This document shows positions 27,001 to 35,388 of a stretch of 64,000 bases of DNA, in pieces. The notes below the pieces were generated by a model. It did no database searches, was not told the origin of the DNA, and saw only the letters and a list, made by a program, of their open reading frames with translations. Every line of letters begins with the position of its first letter. The first letter of the stretch is position 1. The stretch covers positions 124,001-188,000 of the forward strand of contig NZ_JACJOT010000013.1 in NCBI RefSeq assembly GCF_014695715.1. Direction: 5' to 3'. Position numbers and translations under genes: made by a program. Origin of the DNA: Microcoleus sp. FACHB-68 (GTDB lineage: Bacteria; Cyanobacteriota; Cyanobacteriia; Cyanobacteriales; Oscillatoriaceae).

Positions 27001-27221
27001 ACTAACCAAGGAAGATTATTTGTTTCGGCAGAAGAAGATGAGTTACTTGATTGACTGCTAACAACCCCAATGAGAATAATTGATATGATCGTTACAACCA
27101 AAACTATATTAAGATCAACATTTAGGTCAGATTTTCCCGGAAACTGGTTAATCCCCCAACACATCAAAGCATTAAGGGCGGTGACAGAGATACTTGGTAA
27201 AGATACTTTAATTTTTTGCAT
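24090..27221 (-). CDS. NACHT NTPase with Gly-Leu-Ile membrane repeats and WD40 domain
   Basis: A 1043-residue NLR-like protein. Residues 1-125 hold about three membrane helices. The NACHT domain follows, with Walker A GEPGSGKTT at 232-240 and Walker B LLPLLDGLDEL at 305-315. Residues 500-540 and 561-603 are built almost only from GLIG, GLIF and GLIV units, a glycine-zipper-like membrane region, followed by two ordinary helices (about 625-670). FIHDLLREHLAG ends the NACHT-associated part. Seven WD40 repeats (about 735-1040) make one propeller. NACHT proteins sense a signal, oligomerise and trigger an effector; several protect bacteria from phage. A membrane-permeabilising role is inference. 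Neighbours on the same strand are a toxin/antitoxin pair. Confidence 0.88.
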   Translation of the reverse strand: MQKIKVSLPSISVTALNALMCWGINQFPGKSDLNVDLNIVLVVTIISIILIGVVSSQSSNSSSSAETNNLPWLVGLLPMIGSFVLFGLLKSSYLPTKLIQYVGIASLFLFVAGTILPVFIIFFDAWRGNQSTPSEKVVKDSRRVLLKEMEREVAKRLKDNLHDQTRIDLIKEDQPQAVNRTEPLKKQSKLQDKPRFNLLSFFGKPKTEVPENEKVINIFKRPDIDGRLLILGEPGSGKTTTLLELAEELLAEAKQPENKTIPFLFELSNWKDDKLSIADWLAADLKNRFNISENETKNWLEAGQLLPLLDGLDELGLVRQTQCITKIDQCLQEYPDLQVAVCCRVQEYQTGESKLQKLGWAICIQPLTDAQIENYLKELQRADLWSSVKSDPEGLLTLARVPLLLHLIPIAYPEGSLQVNSGRQRPNQQYLEESRNQLFAAYIDKKLKEKPHSRYSDKDTKRWLQWLARKLRERKETEFLLEKMQPDLLESPKYKLLYRLIGGLIFGLIGGLIFGLIVGLIGGLIGGLIFGLIVGLIFGLEQKIEPAETISWNTQKFTKNLIGGLIGGLIVGLIGGLIFGLIRNLMIWLIFGLMIGLIGGLIGDEIRVRNQPNQGIIESAKSAVFLSLVTFPFTVLLLSLSNLIRFQIAWSLPLITGFSYALFFGILLGGGRAVIEHYTLRFLLWRSGAIALNYVDFLSYAAERRLIQQVGGRYRFIHDLLREHLAGGQPWRCTSTLTDHADIVIDVALSPDGKTIASASYDKTVKLWRLSADGQASLIRTYTEHAAPVGCVAFTPDSQTLVSGSDDSTLKIWDIKTGKCDTLPGHSDKVWCVAITADGTDLASGSRDGVVKIWDLPKRQLIRSISAHSLGVPGLAFTPDGQILVSGSSDRSIKVWETATGQLLQTLAPNLTKLWQWFIIRFWYSSAVYSIAINPNGKTLVSSSAGEAVEFWDLDTGKRLRTLPVHFKRQWQVALSPDWQIIAGIGENGAMRLHHFPAGKLSCVLNEHSADVTSIAFSQDGQFIVSGSEDKTIKIWQRVPLPN
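25413..25540. repeat. 12-bp coding minisatellite, block 1
   Basis: Repeats of CCAATCAGCCCT and close variants, encoding GLIG units on the minus strand. A change in copy number by whole units keeps frame. Confidence 0.85.
25603..25728. repeat. 12-bp coding minisatellite, block 2
   Basis: Same CCAATCAGCCCT/CAACAATCAGCC-type units as block 1, encoding residues about 499-540 of the NACHT protein. Confidence 0.85.
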
Positions 27222-27497
27222 GAGAAGTGTTTAAATAATCTAAAAAGTGTTGCTCCCATCCGCCGCATTAGCCGCCGAAACAAGAGCTAAAGCAGCCATG
27301 ATAATTTTCAAGTAATCCCTAGTGATCGCCTTTACCTCGTACATTCGCAAGACTATCCTAATTCTACTTCATCAAATTCCCAGCAAACTTCCCCAAAAGC
27401 GCTAGTCACCCACCGCAAAGCATCTGCCGGCATCCCAAGTGCAAACCCTTCTTAAAACCTAGCCAATATCTCCCGATCCTTCCGCTCTAAAGTGTTG

Positions 27498-27956
27498 TTA
27501 AGTGGTTGTCTCGCCGGCACTTTCTGGTGAAACTGCTACGATTCCTTCAGAGATGTATCGTTTAAAGTCCTCTACATTCAACGTAAGAATATGCGAAATA
27601 GCATTAACTTTCATTGATGCAACTAGCCGAGCATCGTGAACTTGAACTCCTGAAACACCAAATATAACAACTAGCCTACGCCATTCCTCATAAACCTTGG
27701 AACTATCAGGCAACACAGGAAAAAGCCGTTCAATTAACTGCAACAGTCGTTCGGCATTAGAAGGAGTTAATCCAAATCCATTTTTCGCCATAGGACGAGT
27801 TGCAACATTCCAAAACTCAACGCAATTTTGAGACGTGACTTGTAGCTTGTGTCCGTCTTGACGAAACTTTCGGATGGCAGTTCTAATTGAAGGATAGAGA
27901 GGATGAGAGCGATCTGCAAATCGCAATAGTATGTTTGTATCTATTAAGTAAACCAC
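27498..27956 (-). CDS. PIN-domain ribonuclease toxin (VapC-like)
   Basis: A 152-residue PIN protein. The acidic residues expected for metal binding are seen in VYLIDTNILLRFAD (D), NCVEFWNVATRP (E), VHDARLVASM (D) and LNVEDFKRY (D). It begins with GTG just behind the antitoxin stop, so the pair is translationally linked. VapC-type toxins cut tRNA or rRNA when freed from the antitoxin. It lies downstream of no other gene and next to the NACHT gene. Confidence 0.88.
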   Translation of the reverse strand: MVYLIDTNILLRFADRSHPLYPSIRTAIRKFRQDGHKLQVTSQNCVEFWNVATRPMAKNGFGLTPSNAERLLQLIERLFPVLPDSSKVYEEWRRLVVIFGVSGVQVHDARLVASMKVNAISHILTLNVEDFKRYISEGIVAVSPESAGETTT

Positions 27957-27958
27957 AC

Positions 27959-28231
27959 TCAGGGATGCTCCTCATAGATTCCCGCTCGACTAACAGCATC
28001 GTCTGATAAAACAGGTACAATATCTCCAGCGTACCTTTTAAATTCATCAGCCAAATGATCAGCCAGCGCTTCAAACGCTTCATCTCCTTGAACCGCATCA
28101 TCTTCTAATTGTTGTAAATTTAAACGCTCTTTGTTCCAAGCCAAGAATTCAACAAAATCTAGAACCTCCAGAATCTTAACTTTGGGTAAAGAGTGGAGCT
28201 TTTGTACAATTTCTTTGATCAAGGCTTCCAT
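27959..28231 (-). CDS. Antitoxin of the PIN toxin, DUF2281-like
   Basis: A 90-residue protein. The N terminus EALIKEIVQKLHSLPKVKILEVLDFVEFLAWNKERL matches the DUF2281 antitoxin pattern, and the acidic C-terminal part (DDAVQGDEAFEALADHLADEF) would wrap the toxin. I start at the ATG at 28231, which has GGAGG five bases upstream. The frame stays open to a GTG at 28330 and would add a hydrophobic 33-residue segment (see findings). Confidence 0.75.
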   Translation of the reverse strand: MEALIKEIVQKLHSLPKVKILEVLDFVEFLAWNKERLNLQQLEDDAVQGDEAFEALADHLADEFKRYAGDIVPVLSDDAVSRAGIYEEHP

Positions 28232-28409
28232 AGTTCCTCCGACCTTAGCGATCCATCCCATTAAAGCACCGGCACCCAAAGTCAGCAACAAAATACCCCC
28301 AGCAGCTACCAAATAATCGGCAGATGTCACGCCTCATATAAACTCTGTCTGACTAAGGGATTTTTATCTAAAACTATTAAAATTCATCAACACTGTTGTA
28401 GCTAAACCA

Positions 28410-28443
28410 ATGCCCCATGCCCCATGCCCCATGCCCCATGCCC
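28410..28443. repeat. CCCATGC heptamer array 1
   Basis: Nearly five tandem units of ATGCCCC just behind the M20 hydrolase gene. Related arrays stand at 41542-41604 and 43919-43950. Such short tandemly repeated heptamers are typical of filamentous cyanobacteria. Confidence 0.9.
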
Positions 28444-28447
28444 AATT

Positions 28448-29626
28448 TTAATGCTGCTGCCAATATTTATAAACAGCATAGGCTAAAGTAACAACGCCGG
28501 TGACAATTGACGATTCATCTACTTCAAATAAGGGATGATGTAAAGGATAATTATGTTTATCTGGATAACCGACTCCCAACCGAAACATCGTGCCTGGGGC
28601 GTGTTCCAAATACATCGAAAAATCTTCGGCACCGAGGGAGGGTTCGGGTAGAATTTGAACGTGAGTGGAACCCCACGCCTCTAGGGCGGCTAACTCCACG
28701 ATTTGAGTCAGAATCGGATCGTTTTGTACCGAAGGCACTCCACGCCTATAGTTGAGTTGATAGCGTGCCCCAAACGCACTACAAACATTGGCGACAATCC
28801 GCTCAATCCACGCCGGCAAATCGGCGCGAGTTTCTGGATGAAGCGATCGCACGGTTCCCAGCAATTTCACCTGATCGGCAATCACATTCGGTGCTCTGCC
28901 TCCGGAAATTTGGCCAATGGTTAACACCAAAGGGCGCAAAGGATTTTGGGTGCGGCTAATGGCTTGCTGCAAAGTGGTAATTACTTGCGAAGCAATCCAA
29001 ATCGCGTCAACCGCCTCATGGGGACGCGCCCCGTGCCCAGATTCGCCGATAATAATGAGTTCAATATCATCGGCGGCTGCTGTCAATGCGCCATGCCGAA
29101 TTCCTACTGAACCGGCAGGAATTGAGGGAAAAACGTGCAGGCTGAAAATACTGGTGACGTTTTCCATCACGCCATCTTTCACCATCCACTCGGCACCTTG
29201 GGCAATTTCTTCTGCCGGCTGAAATAAAAAGCGCACGGTTCCTGGCAGATGAATTCCTAGCTGAGAGAGCACCATTGCCGTTCCTAGCCCAACGGTTGTA
29301 TGCACATCGTGACCACAGGCGTGCATAATTCCCGACTGGCGAGAGGCATAATCTAAGCCGGTGCGTTCGATAATCGGCAAAGCGTCCATATCTGTGCGAA
29401 TCGCTAGCAGCCGGCTATCTGTGCCCTCACCTTGCAGTTCCCCAACCACGCCGGTTTTCCCCACAGCTTCGCGCACATGGATGCCGCAGGAAGAGAGTAC
29501 GCCGGCAACATAAGCGGCTGTCTGGTATTCTTGGCCACTTAATTCTGGATGAGAATGGATGTGACGCCGAATTTCAATGAGGCGAGGCGCTAAGGTTTTT
29601 GCTAAGTCTTTAATTTGTGGGAGCAT
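28448..29626 (-). CDS. M20 family amidohydrolase
   Basis: A 392-residue zinc peptidase-like amidohydrolase of the N-acyl-amino acid / indole-acetyl-amino acid hydrolase group. It shows RRHIHSHPELSGQE, RTDMDALPI, HACGHDVHTTVGLG and FLFQPAEEIAQGAEWM, which supply the metal ligands, and a central dimerisation domain. Substrate not determinable; hippurate or N-acyl amino acids are usual. Confidence 0.9.
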   Translation of the reverse strand: MLPQIKDLAKTLAPRLIEIRRHIHSHPELSGQEYQTAAYVAGVLSSCGIHVREAVGKTGVVGELQGEGTDSRLLAIRTDMDALPIIERTGLDYASRQSGIMHACGHDVHTTVGLGTAMVLSQLGIHLPGTVRFLFQPAEEIAQGAEWMVKDGVMENVTSIFSLHVFPSIPAGSVGIRHGALTAAADDIELIIIGESGHGARPHEAVDAIWIASQVITTLQQAISRTQNPLRPLVLTIGQISGGRAPNVIADQVKLLGTVRSLHPETRADLPAWIERIVANVCSAFGARYQLNYRRGVPSVQNDPILTQIVELAALEAWGSTHVQILPEPSLGAEDFSMYLEHAPGTMFRLGVGYPDKHNYPLHHPLFEVDESSIVTGVVTLAYAVYKYWQQH

Positions 29627-29757
29627 TTTTATTTAACTGTGGAGTTTTGAGTTATGAGTTTAACGGTTTAACTCATAATTCGGCTACCCATCGCGGTTGC
29701 CGGATGGGATGACGGCATCTATAAGTCTGGCAGGATAAGTAGATTTATATTGATTTA

Positions 29758-29790
29758 TTAACCGCAGATGCACGCAGATAAACGCAGATG
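29758..29790 (+). repeat. Dispersed CGCAGATGCACGCAGATAAA repeat, copy 3
   Basis: Same element as at 18077-18110, with C/G variants, followed by a CACTGAGCACTCAGCACTCA low-complexity stretch (29803-29826) that also occurs at about 42177-42198. Confidence 0.75.
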
Positions 29791-29823
29791 ATAAGCGCAG
29801 ATTCAGCACTGAGCACTCAGCAC

Positions 29824-31755
29824 TCACTTCGCCGGCGCTATGACGAGTAAAATATCTGACTGTTCTTTTTCTGGGGTGGCGGAATTGCTAGCACTGAAGC
29901 TGCGGATCATTCCTAAACCTTGTTTGATAAAGCGGGATGCGTCGCTGTCGTCAAGCGGAAAGAACGTATAGATAAATGAAAGTGTAGCGCCCCAGTTGAG
30001 ATAAAAGTAGCCTTCATTCGGACGTGGGAAAGATTGTGTGGCAGTTTGGAAGATGTAGGCGTTGGCGAGAGGCTGGCTGGGTTCGGGAGTTAGCAAGCTC
30101 ATCGGGCCGCTGCCGGTGGTGAGGATGAGGGTGTTGTCATCTGTCCAGCGATAAGCAAAAAAGCTTTGAGGTGCTTTTCCTGGCATGGGTGATTCCCAAC
30201 TGGTGAGGGGGGACGATCCCTCCCGACGGGTAATGCTGACGTTGCCACCTGATGATGTTGTTACAGATTCTTCCAGCCGGTTTAACATTCTCTCGGCGGC
30301 TGGGCGATCGCTGGTTTGTACCATTAATCCCATTCCTAGCTTGAACCCTGGTAATGCTTGGGGAAATAATCCTTGGGTTGTGGGAAAGGAAAACAGGGAG
30401 AATTCTCCATCCATCCAAGAAATAATATCTTCTTCGAGATCTAGCCCAGTCGCATTGCGGATGCCGTTTCTGAATATATCTAGAAATGATTGTCCTTCTT
30501 CACCATATAGCTTTACCATCCTGCTCCACTGCTTTTGGAAATTGCGGCTGCTGCTTGACATATAAGTGGAGGCGGGTAATTTTGCCAGAATTCCATCGCC
30601 ATTGAGTGTGAGTTCTGTGGCATTCTCTAGCTTGGGTGTGGTGTAATAAGCAGCAGATTGAGCGCGAATTCCTTCGGGTTGCACCCAAACAAAGCCTTCT
30701 AAAGTGTCGTAAGTTTCTGCTAAATTTTTTAGCAATGCTGTGTAGAATTCGCCTGAAGGCAGAGGCACTGGGGGAGTTCCCTCTGGGGGTGTTGGAAGGC
30801 TGATGGTGGGGACAATCTGGACGGCGGCGGCGATATTGCTATATCCCACCATTAATGAGGTTGAAAACTGCGGGTGCTTGAGGGTGCGCTGAAACTTTGC
30901 GGCTTCCGCGAGGGGTTTGATACCGGCTTGAGAATCGATAAATTGTTCGATGGCTTTGCCGCTTGTGGATGTTGCGAAATATCCGGGTAAGACGGCAATG
31001 GCTATACCGGCTCTCCCAGGCGGTGCAGGGATAGGCGTTGGGGGGACTGGGACTTCCACCGGCTCACTTCCGACTGCGATTTGCTGGTTTTGCGCCGGCA
31101 GAAATCGCGCTAAAGGCAGGGGTAAACTACTGCTAGGTAAAAATCGACTGAAGAACGATAAGGATTGCGGTGGGTTCGTTGCCGGTGGCGATTGTTCTTG
31201 CGGCAGGGGTTCCGGTGATTCTGTGGGGACGGGTTCTTGTACCGGCTCCTCTAAAACAGGGGCTTCTTGTGCCGGCCACTCTAAAATTGTAATGCCATTG
31301 TGCTGTCGCTCAATCGGGGGTTCTCCCTGAGTTTCTCTAACTTTCGCCACGTATGCATTGACGCCTTCCACATCAACCACCGGCGCAACGGTTAAGGTGC
31401 TGTCGGCAAAATTGGGCAATTGTCCTTCTGCTGGCGGTTGGGGGATCATCAGTGCGACTGCTGCCCATTCGCCCACCCAAGGTTGGACATCTGCGAAAAA
31501 GTTAGTGCCTGCCGGCAAAAAGGGTAAAAAACCTGGCCCAGAAAGCTCGAAGGGCAGGGGATTAAATCGATTTAAGGTGCCCCAGTTGTCTTTGGTGGTA
31601 TTGAGTAGCAGCACGCCGGCAATATCCGCCGGCAAGACTTTGGTTACCGCCGGCGCAGGGATAGCGGGTGCTTCGAGGGTTGCCGGTTGAGCGAGGGCTG
31701 CGGTGGGGACAATTGCCAGAACGGAAAGCAGGGGTAATGCAATGCGCTGTAACAC
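29824..31755 (-). CDS. DUF3352 secreted protein
   Basis: A 643-residue protein with a signal peptide (ALPLLSVLAIVPTAALAQPA, from residue 6) and DUF3352 features: VTKVLPADIAGVLLLNTTKDNWGTLNRF near the start and a C-terminal FFAYRWTDDNTLILTTGSG region. A Pro/Glu-rich insertion (about 163-245) divides the domain. The start is GTG with GGGAGAG upstream. Function unknown; conserved in cyanobacteria, probably periplasmic. Confidence 0.8.
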   Translation of the reverse strand: MLQRIALPLLSVLAIVPTAALAQPATLEAPAIPAPAVTKVLPADIAGVLLLNTTKDNWGTLNRFNPLPFELSGPGFLPFLPAGTNFFADVQPWVGEWAAVALMIPQPPAEGQLPNFADSTLTVAPVVDVEGVNAYVAKVRETQGEPPIERQHNGITILEWPAQEAPVLEEPVQEPVPTESPEPLPQEQSPPATNPPQSLSFFSRFLPSSSLPLPLARFLPAQNQQIAVGSEPVEVPVPPTPIPAPPGRAGIAIAVLPGYFATSTSGKAIEQFIDSQAGIKPLAEAAKFQRTLKHPQFSTSLMVGYSNIAAAVQIVPTISLPTPPEGTPPVPLPSGEFYTALLKNLAETYDTLEGFVWVQPEGIRAQSAAYYTTPKLENATELTLNGDGILAKLPASTYMSSSSRNFQKQWSRMVKLYGEEGQSFLDIFRNGIRNATGLDLEEDIISWMDGEFSLFSFPTTQGLFPQALPGFKLGMGLMVQTSDRPAAERMLNRLEESVTTSSGGNVSITRREGSSPLTSWESPMPGKAPQSFFAYRWTDDNTLILTTGSGPMSLLTPEPSQPLANAYIFQTATQSFPRPNEGYFYLNWGATLSFIYTFFPLDDSDASRFIKQGLGMIRSFSASNSATPEKEQSDILLVIAPAK

Positions 31756-31897
31756 AGTCTGTACTCTCCCGATGAGTGAAAACTGGGGATGGGTTGTATG
31801 GGGAAAGCATTCGGGAAATCATAACTGCTTTAAGCGCAAAAATTTCTCACCGAATGCTTTGTTACACCAGTAACTATGGATTTTGTTTTTACAAATA

Positions 31898-32566
31898 TCA
31901 ATCGCAAACGCTGGTTCTTTCTAGTTTCCCATTCACAAAATAAAAAATATCCGAACAGTACGCAAGGGTGCTGACTTCTAAATTTTTTGGCAGGCCATTT
32001 TCAGTAGGATCTAGCGCCCGCCATAATTCTATTGCCGGTTGTGCTTCAAAGCTTTTTCTTTCGGGTGTTCCAGCTTTGAGGGGAAAATATTCTCGCTGGG
32101 CTGGGCCACTTTCTCCTGCCGGCTTGAAGTTCATGGAGGTGTAAACGACGCCTTCCTCTAATTTGGTTGCCGGTTGGAAGGTTTTGACGACTGCGGTGCC
32201 AAACTTGCCGGTGCCTCGATTTACCAACAGCTCAAACCGAAAGTTTGATGTTTTAGGATCGACGAGCAACAGGGCGTATTCTCTGGCTCCATCATTGTTA
32301 AAGTCAGCCGTGAAGATGCTACAGGTAAAATTCCTTTCGGTTTGTTCGTCATACTCACGAATTGACGGTACAAAGTCGGCTTCTTGCGCTAGCCGATAAT
32401 TTTCTGTCTTCTCTTTGAGCGCTTCGGGGAGTTGTCCTTGACACTGGATATCGGGCAGTTGGGGTGGTGGTGCTGCCGGTCCAAGGTCTTTGGTACGATA
32501 AGGCGGTTGGCGACAAGCGACTAGCAGCAGCAACAACAGTGCCGGCAGGGAAATCTTTTTGAGCAT
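31898..32566 (-). CDS. Lipoprotein with FG-GAP-like motif
   Basis: A 222-residue protein with a clear lipobox (LLLLLVAC) and mature domain of unknown family. FTADFNNDGAREYALLLVD resembles the calcium-loop motif of FG-GAP/VCBS repeats, though only one is seen. Two cysteines near the C terminus (YCSDIFYF, TSVCD) may form a disulfide. It lies upstream of the DUF3352 gene on the same strand. Confidence 0.65.
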   Translation of the reverse strand: MLKKISLPALLLLLLVACRQPPYRTKDLGPAAPPPQLPDIQCQGQLPEALKEKTENYRLAQEADFVPSIREYDEQTERNFTCSIFTADFNNDGAREYALLLVDPKTSNFRFELLVNRGTGKFGTAVVKTFQPATKLEEGVVYTSMNFKPAGESGPAQREYFPLKAGTPERKSFEAQPAIELWRALDPTENGLPKNLEVSTLAYCSDIFYFVNGKLERTSVCD

Positions 32567-32701
32567 CTTTGCAGGGTGAAATCAACCAAAAATAAACGAT
32601 GAAACTGGCATGAAGCCCAGACGCAAAGAAAATGGCGGCTGTGGCAGGACAGGCACCCATCAAACTTAACTTTAGCTCAACCTGTCGGTGAGCTAAGATT
32701 T

Positions 32702-33988
32702 TTACTTTGGCACGCCGGCAGTTAAATTTTCCTGCCCATTTGATGTTACTAAAACATCATCTTCGATGCGAATACCAATGCCGCGCCACCGGCTCTCAAC
32801 TTCAGGTTGTCCTTCTGCCGGTTTGATATTCGGGTTGATATAAATTCCCGGTTCAACTGTCAGCACTTGTCCGGGTTGCAATATTTGCGCCTGTTCCCCA
32901 TGCTGGTAAACACCGGCATCATGAACATCTAACCCTAACCAGTGTCCTGTGCGGTGCATATAAAAGGGTTTGTATTTCTCCTCTTTGATAATTTCCTCTA
33001 TATCGCCATCCAGTAATCCTAATTCCATCAATCCTTCTACGATCACTCGCACGGCTGCATCGTGCATTTGGTTCCAAGGATTTCCCGGTTTAACTTGCTC
33101 CATTGCTTGCGATTGCGCTTCTAAGACAATCTCATAAATCGCCTTTTGTTCGGGTGTAAATTTGCCGCTAACTGGAAATGTGCGGGTAATATCGGCGTTG
33201 TAATAACCATAAGCGCAGCCGGCATCGATTAGCAGTAAATCGTTCTCTTGTAGCTGCCGGTTATTTTCGATATAATGCAGAACACACGCATTTTCTCCCG
33301 ATGCAACAATTGAGGGATAAGCCGGCCCGTTGCCACCGCGCAAGCGAAAAATGTGTTCCATTTCTGCCTGAATTTCGTATTCATAGCGTCCCGGTTTCGC
33401 AATTTCTCGTGCATAGTTATGCGCTTCAATCGAGATTACTGCAGCTTTCCGCATCAAATCTAATTCTGCAGGGCTTTTAATCTGCCGCATTGCGTGTAAA
33501 ATCGGGCTGGTATCTTCAATCGCAATTGGCCCTTTACCGCGCTTAGGATACATCGCCATCAAGCGCTGCCAGTGTTTAAGAATTGTTTCATTAAAACCGC
33601 GATCTCGCCCTAAACGATAATAAATTTTGTCTGCATTTTGTATATACTGAGGCAGTTTTTCCTCTAATTCTGCAATGGAAAATGCCTCATCAGCACCATA
33701 AAGTTCTTTTGCGCCTTCGACACCGGCACGATATCCTGTCCAGACTTCTTTCTCCGGATCTTTGGGTTGGACGAATAGCACAAACTTGTGTTCTTCGTGA
33801 TGGGGGGCTAAAACTGCAATCGCTTCCGGTTCATTAAACCCTGTTAAATAGAAAAAATCACTTTCCTGCCGGTAAACATATTCCACATCATTGTGCATCA
33901 CGGCGGTTGGTGCACTGCGAAAGATTGCGGTGCCGGTGCCTATCTTCGCCATCAACTGCTCACGACGCTGCCGGTATTCTGCTTGCAT
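32702..33988 (-). CDS. pepP: Xaa-Pro aminopeptidase
   Basis: A 428-residue M24 metallopeptidase that removes the first residue before proline. An aminopeptidase-P N-terminal domain (about 1-130) precedes the pita-bread fold. Metal ligands are visible in LLIDAGCAYGYYNADITRTF (two Asp), HRTGHWLGLDVHD (His), LTVEPGIY (Glu) and GIGIRIEDDVLVT (Glu). Confidence 0.94.
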   Translation of the reverse strand: MQAEYRQRREQLMAKIGTGTAIFRSAPTAVMHNDVEYVYRQESDFFYLTGFNEPEAIAVLAPHHEEHKFVLFVQPKDPEKEVWTGYRAGVEGAKELYGADEAFSIAELEEKLPQYIQNADKIYYRLGRDRGFNETILKHWQRLMAMYPKRGKGPIAIEDTSPILHAMRQIKSPAELDLMRKAAVISIEAHNYAREIAKPGRYEYEIQAEMEHIFRLRGGNGPAYPSIVASGENACVLHYIENNRQLQENDLLLIDAGCAYGYYNADITRTFPVSGKFTPEQKAIYEIVLEAQSQAMEQVKPGNPWNQMHDAAVRVIVEGLMELGLLDGDIEEIIKEEKYKPFYMHRTGHWLGLDVHDAGVYQHGEQAQILQPGQVLTVEPGIYINPNIKPAEGQPEVESRWRGIGIRIEDDVLVTSNGQENLTAGVPK

Positions 33989-34113
33989 AACGACTCATAT
34001 TTTTCAACTTCTTGTGATATCTTAACCTTTGGATAGCCCTAAATAAGATAAGGCATTAAAAAATTACCACTGCTTGATAAAATTTTAGTTTCCCTTTCTT
34101 TACAAATTTCCTA

Positions 34114-35382
34114 ATGGCGCAACCCGTAGCAGCACCCTCTGCCGCACAATTTCAAAATAACTCTAATCACTTAGATGCACTTCAAGCGCTTCGAGGTTTT
34201 GCTTGTTTAGCGATTGTGGTTTTTCATTGTGCTGCGCCTAGAAATGCCATTGTTTATAAAAACTATGATTTTAGTTGGCTGTTATTTAGTCACGGAATTG
34301 TAGCGGTTTGGATTTTTTTTGGGATTTCTGGGTACTTGATGGGGAAAGTTTTTTATACAGAGCGTTATACCACAGATGTTGCTGGAGTGTTGAGCTTTTG
34401 GCGTAACCGGCTGCTGAGAATTTGTCCGCTTTATTATTTTGCACTTTTAATTTCATGTATTTTTGTTTACCCAGTCATTCTTAAATTAGAAAATTGGGGT
34501 TCTCTGGTCAGAATTTTAACCTTTACTTATAACCAAGTTTTACCGCCGGCAGACTTTAATATTACTTTCTGGGCAATTTCCTCAGAAGTGCAGTTTTATC
34601 TGATTGTGCCTTTTATTTATAACTTACTCAGATATCGTTTACTAAATAAAAAGCAAATTCTGCTGGCTGCCGGTGCAATTATTGCTCTAGCATTCTTTTT
34701 GAGGCTGGGTGTTTGGGTTGCTTTGAAAGAACCGCTGCAAACTAAAAGTTTTTATTATTATAAATATACTTACAATCCAGTTCTAGCTAACTTAGATGTT
34801 TTTTTATTAGGGTTTCTAGTCAATGCCTGGATTTACTCTCAGAGGCAAGCCGGTTCCAATTTATTAATTTTGCCTAAGTTGAGGAAAAAACTGAGGTTAG
34901 ATCGATTACCTTTAAAAACGATTGCCATTGGGTTAATGAGCTTTCTCTATTTATTTACCGCCCATCATATTTACTTTCAAGAACTTTGGAGGCTGCCAGG
35001 GAGAGGTGGTGGAATTAGAACTTCTACCTTCTTTTTTGTGTTGCCGGTTTTAACGGCTGTTCTTACCGCTTTCTTCATTTATGCCTTTGAATCTGGGAAT
35101 TCTTACTTGGCATATCAAAACAATGAAAAACTTTCATTTTATGCTTGCCTGAAAAACCCCTTAAGAATTTTAGAAATTTTTGGTCATTTATCCTACGGCG
35201 TTTATATCTGGCATACGCCCATTAATAAAAATATCGCCCCTATTTTTACCTCAGAGATTCCCATAGAAGCCTTTTATTCAAGATTAACGGCAACACTGAT
35301 TTTATCCACCGTACTTGCAGCCGTCACCTACTATCTCGTAGAAATTCCTGCCGGCAGACTGAAAACTTACAAAAAACCTTAA
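34114..35382 (+). CDS. Acyltransferase 3 family membrane protein, copy A
   Basis: A 422-residue multi-helix protein of the OafA/acyltransferase-3 family, which adds acetyl or other acyl groups to sugars at the membrane. It has the start LDALQALRGFACLAIVVFHC with the catalytic-type His, RNRLLRICPLYYF, and a C-terminal SYGVYIWHTPI. AT-rich compared with neighbours. The next gene is its paralogue. The acceptor is unknown; surface polysaccharide is likely. Confidence 0.88.
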   Translation: MAQPVAAPSAAQFQNNSNHLDALQALRGFACLAIVVFHCAAPRNAIVYKNYDFSWLLFSHGIVAVWIFFGISGYLMGKVFYTERYTTDVAGVLSFWRNRLLRICPLYYFALLISCIFVYPVILKLENWGSLVRILTFTYNQVLPPADFNITFWAISSEVQFYLIVPFIYNLLRYRLLNKKQILLAAGAIIALAFFLRLGVWVALKEPLQTKSFYYYKYTYNPVLANLDVFLLGFLVNAWIYSQRQAGSNLLILPKLRKKLRLDRLPLKTIAIGLMSFLYLFTAHHIYFQELWRLPGRGGGIRTSTFFFVLPVLTAVLTAFFIYAFESGNSYLAYQNNEKLSFYACLKNPLRILEIFGHLSYGVYIWHTPINKNIAPIFTSEIPIEAFYSRLTATLILSTVLAAVTYYLVEIPAGRLKTYKKP

Positions 35383-35388
35383 AAAATA

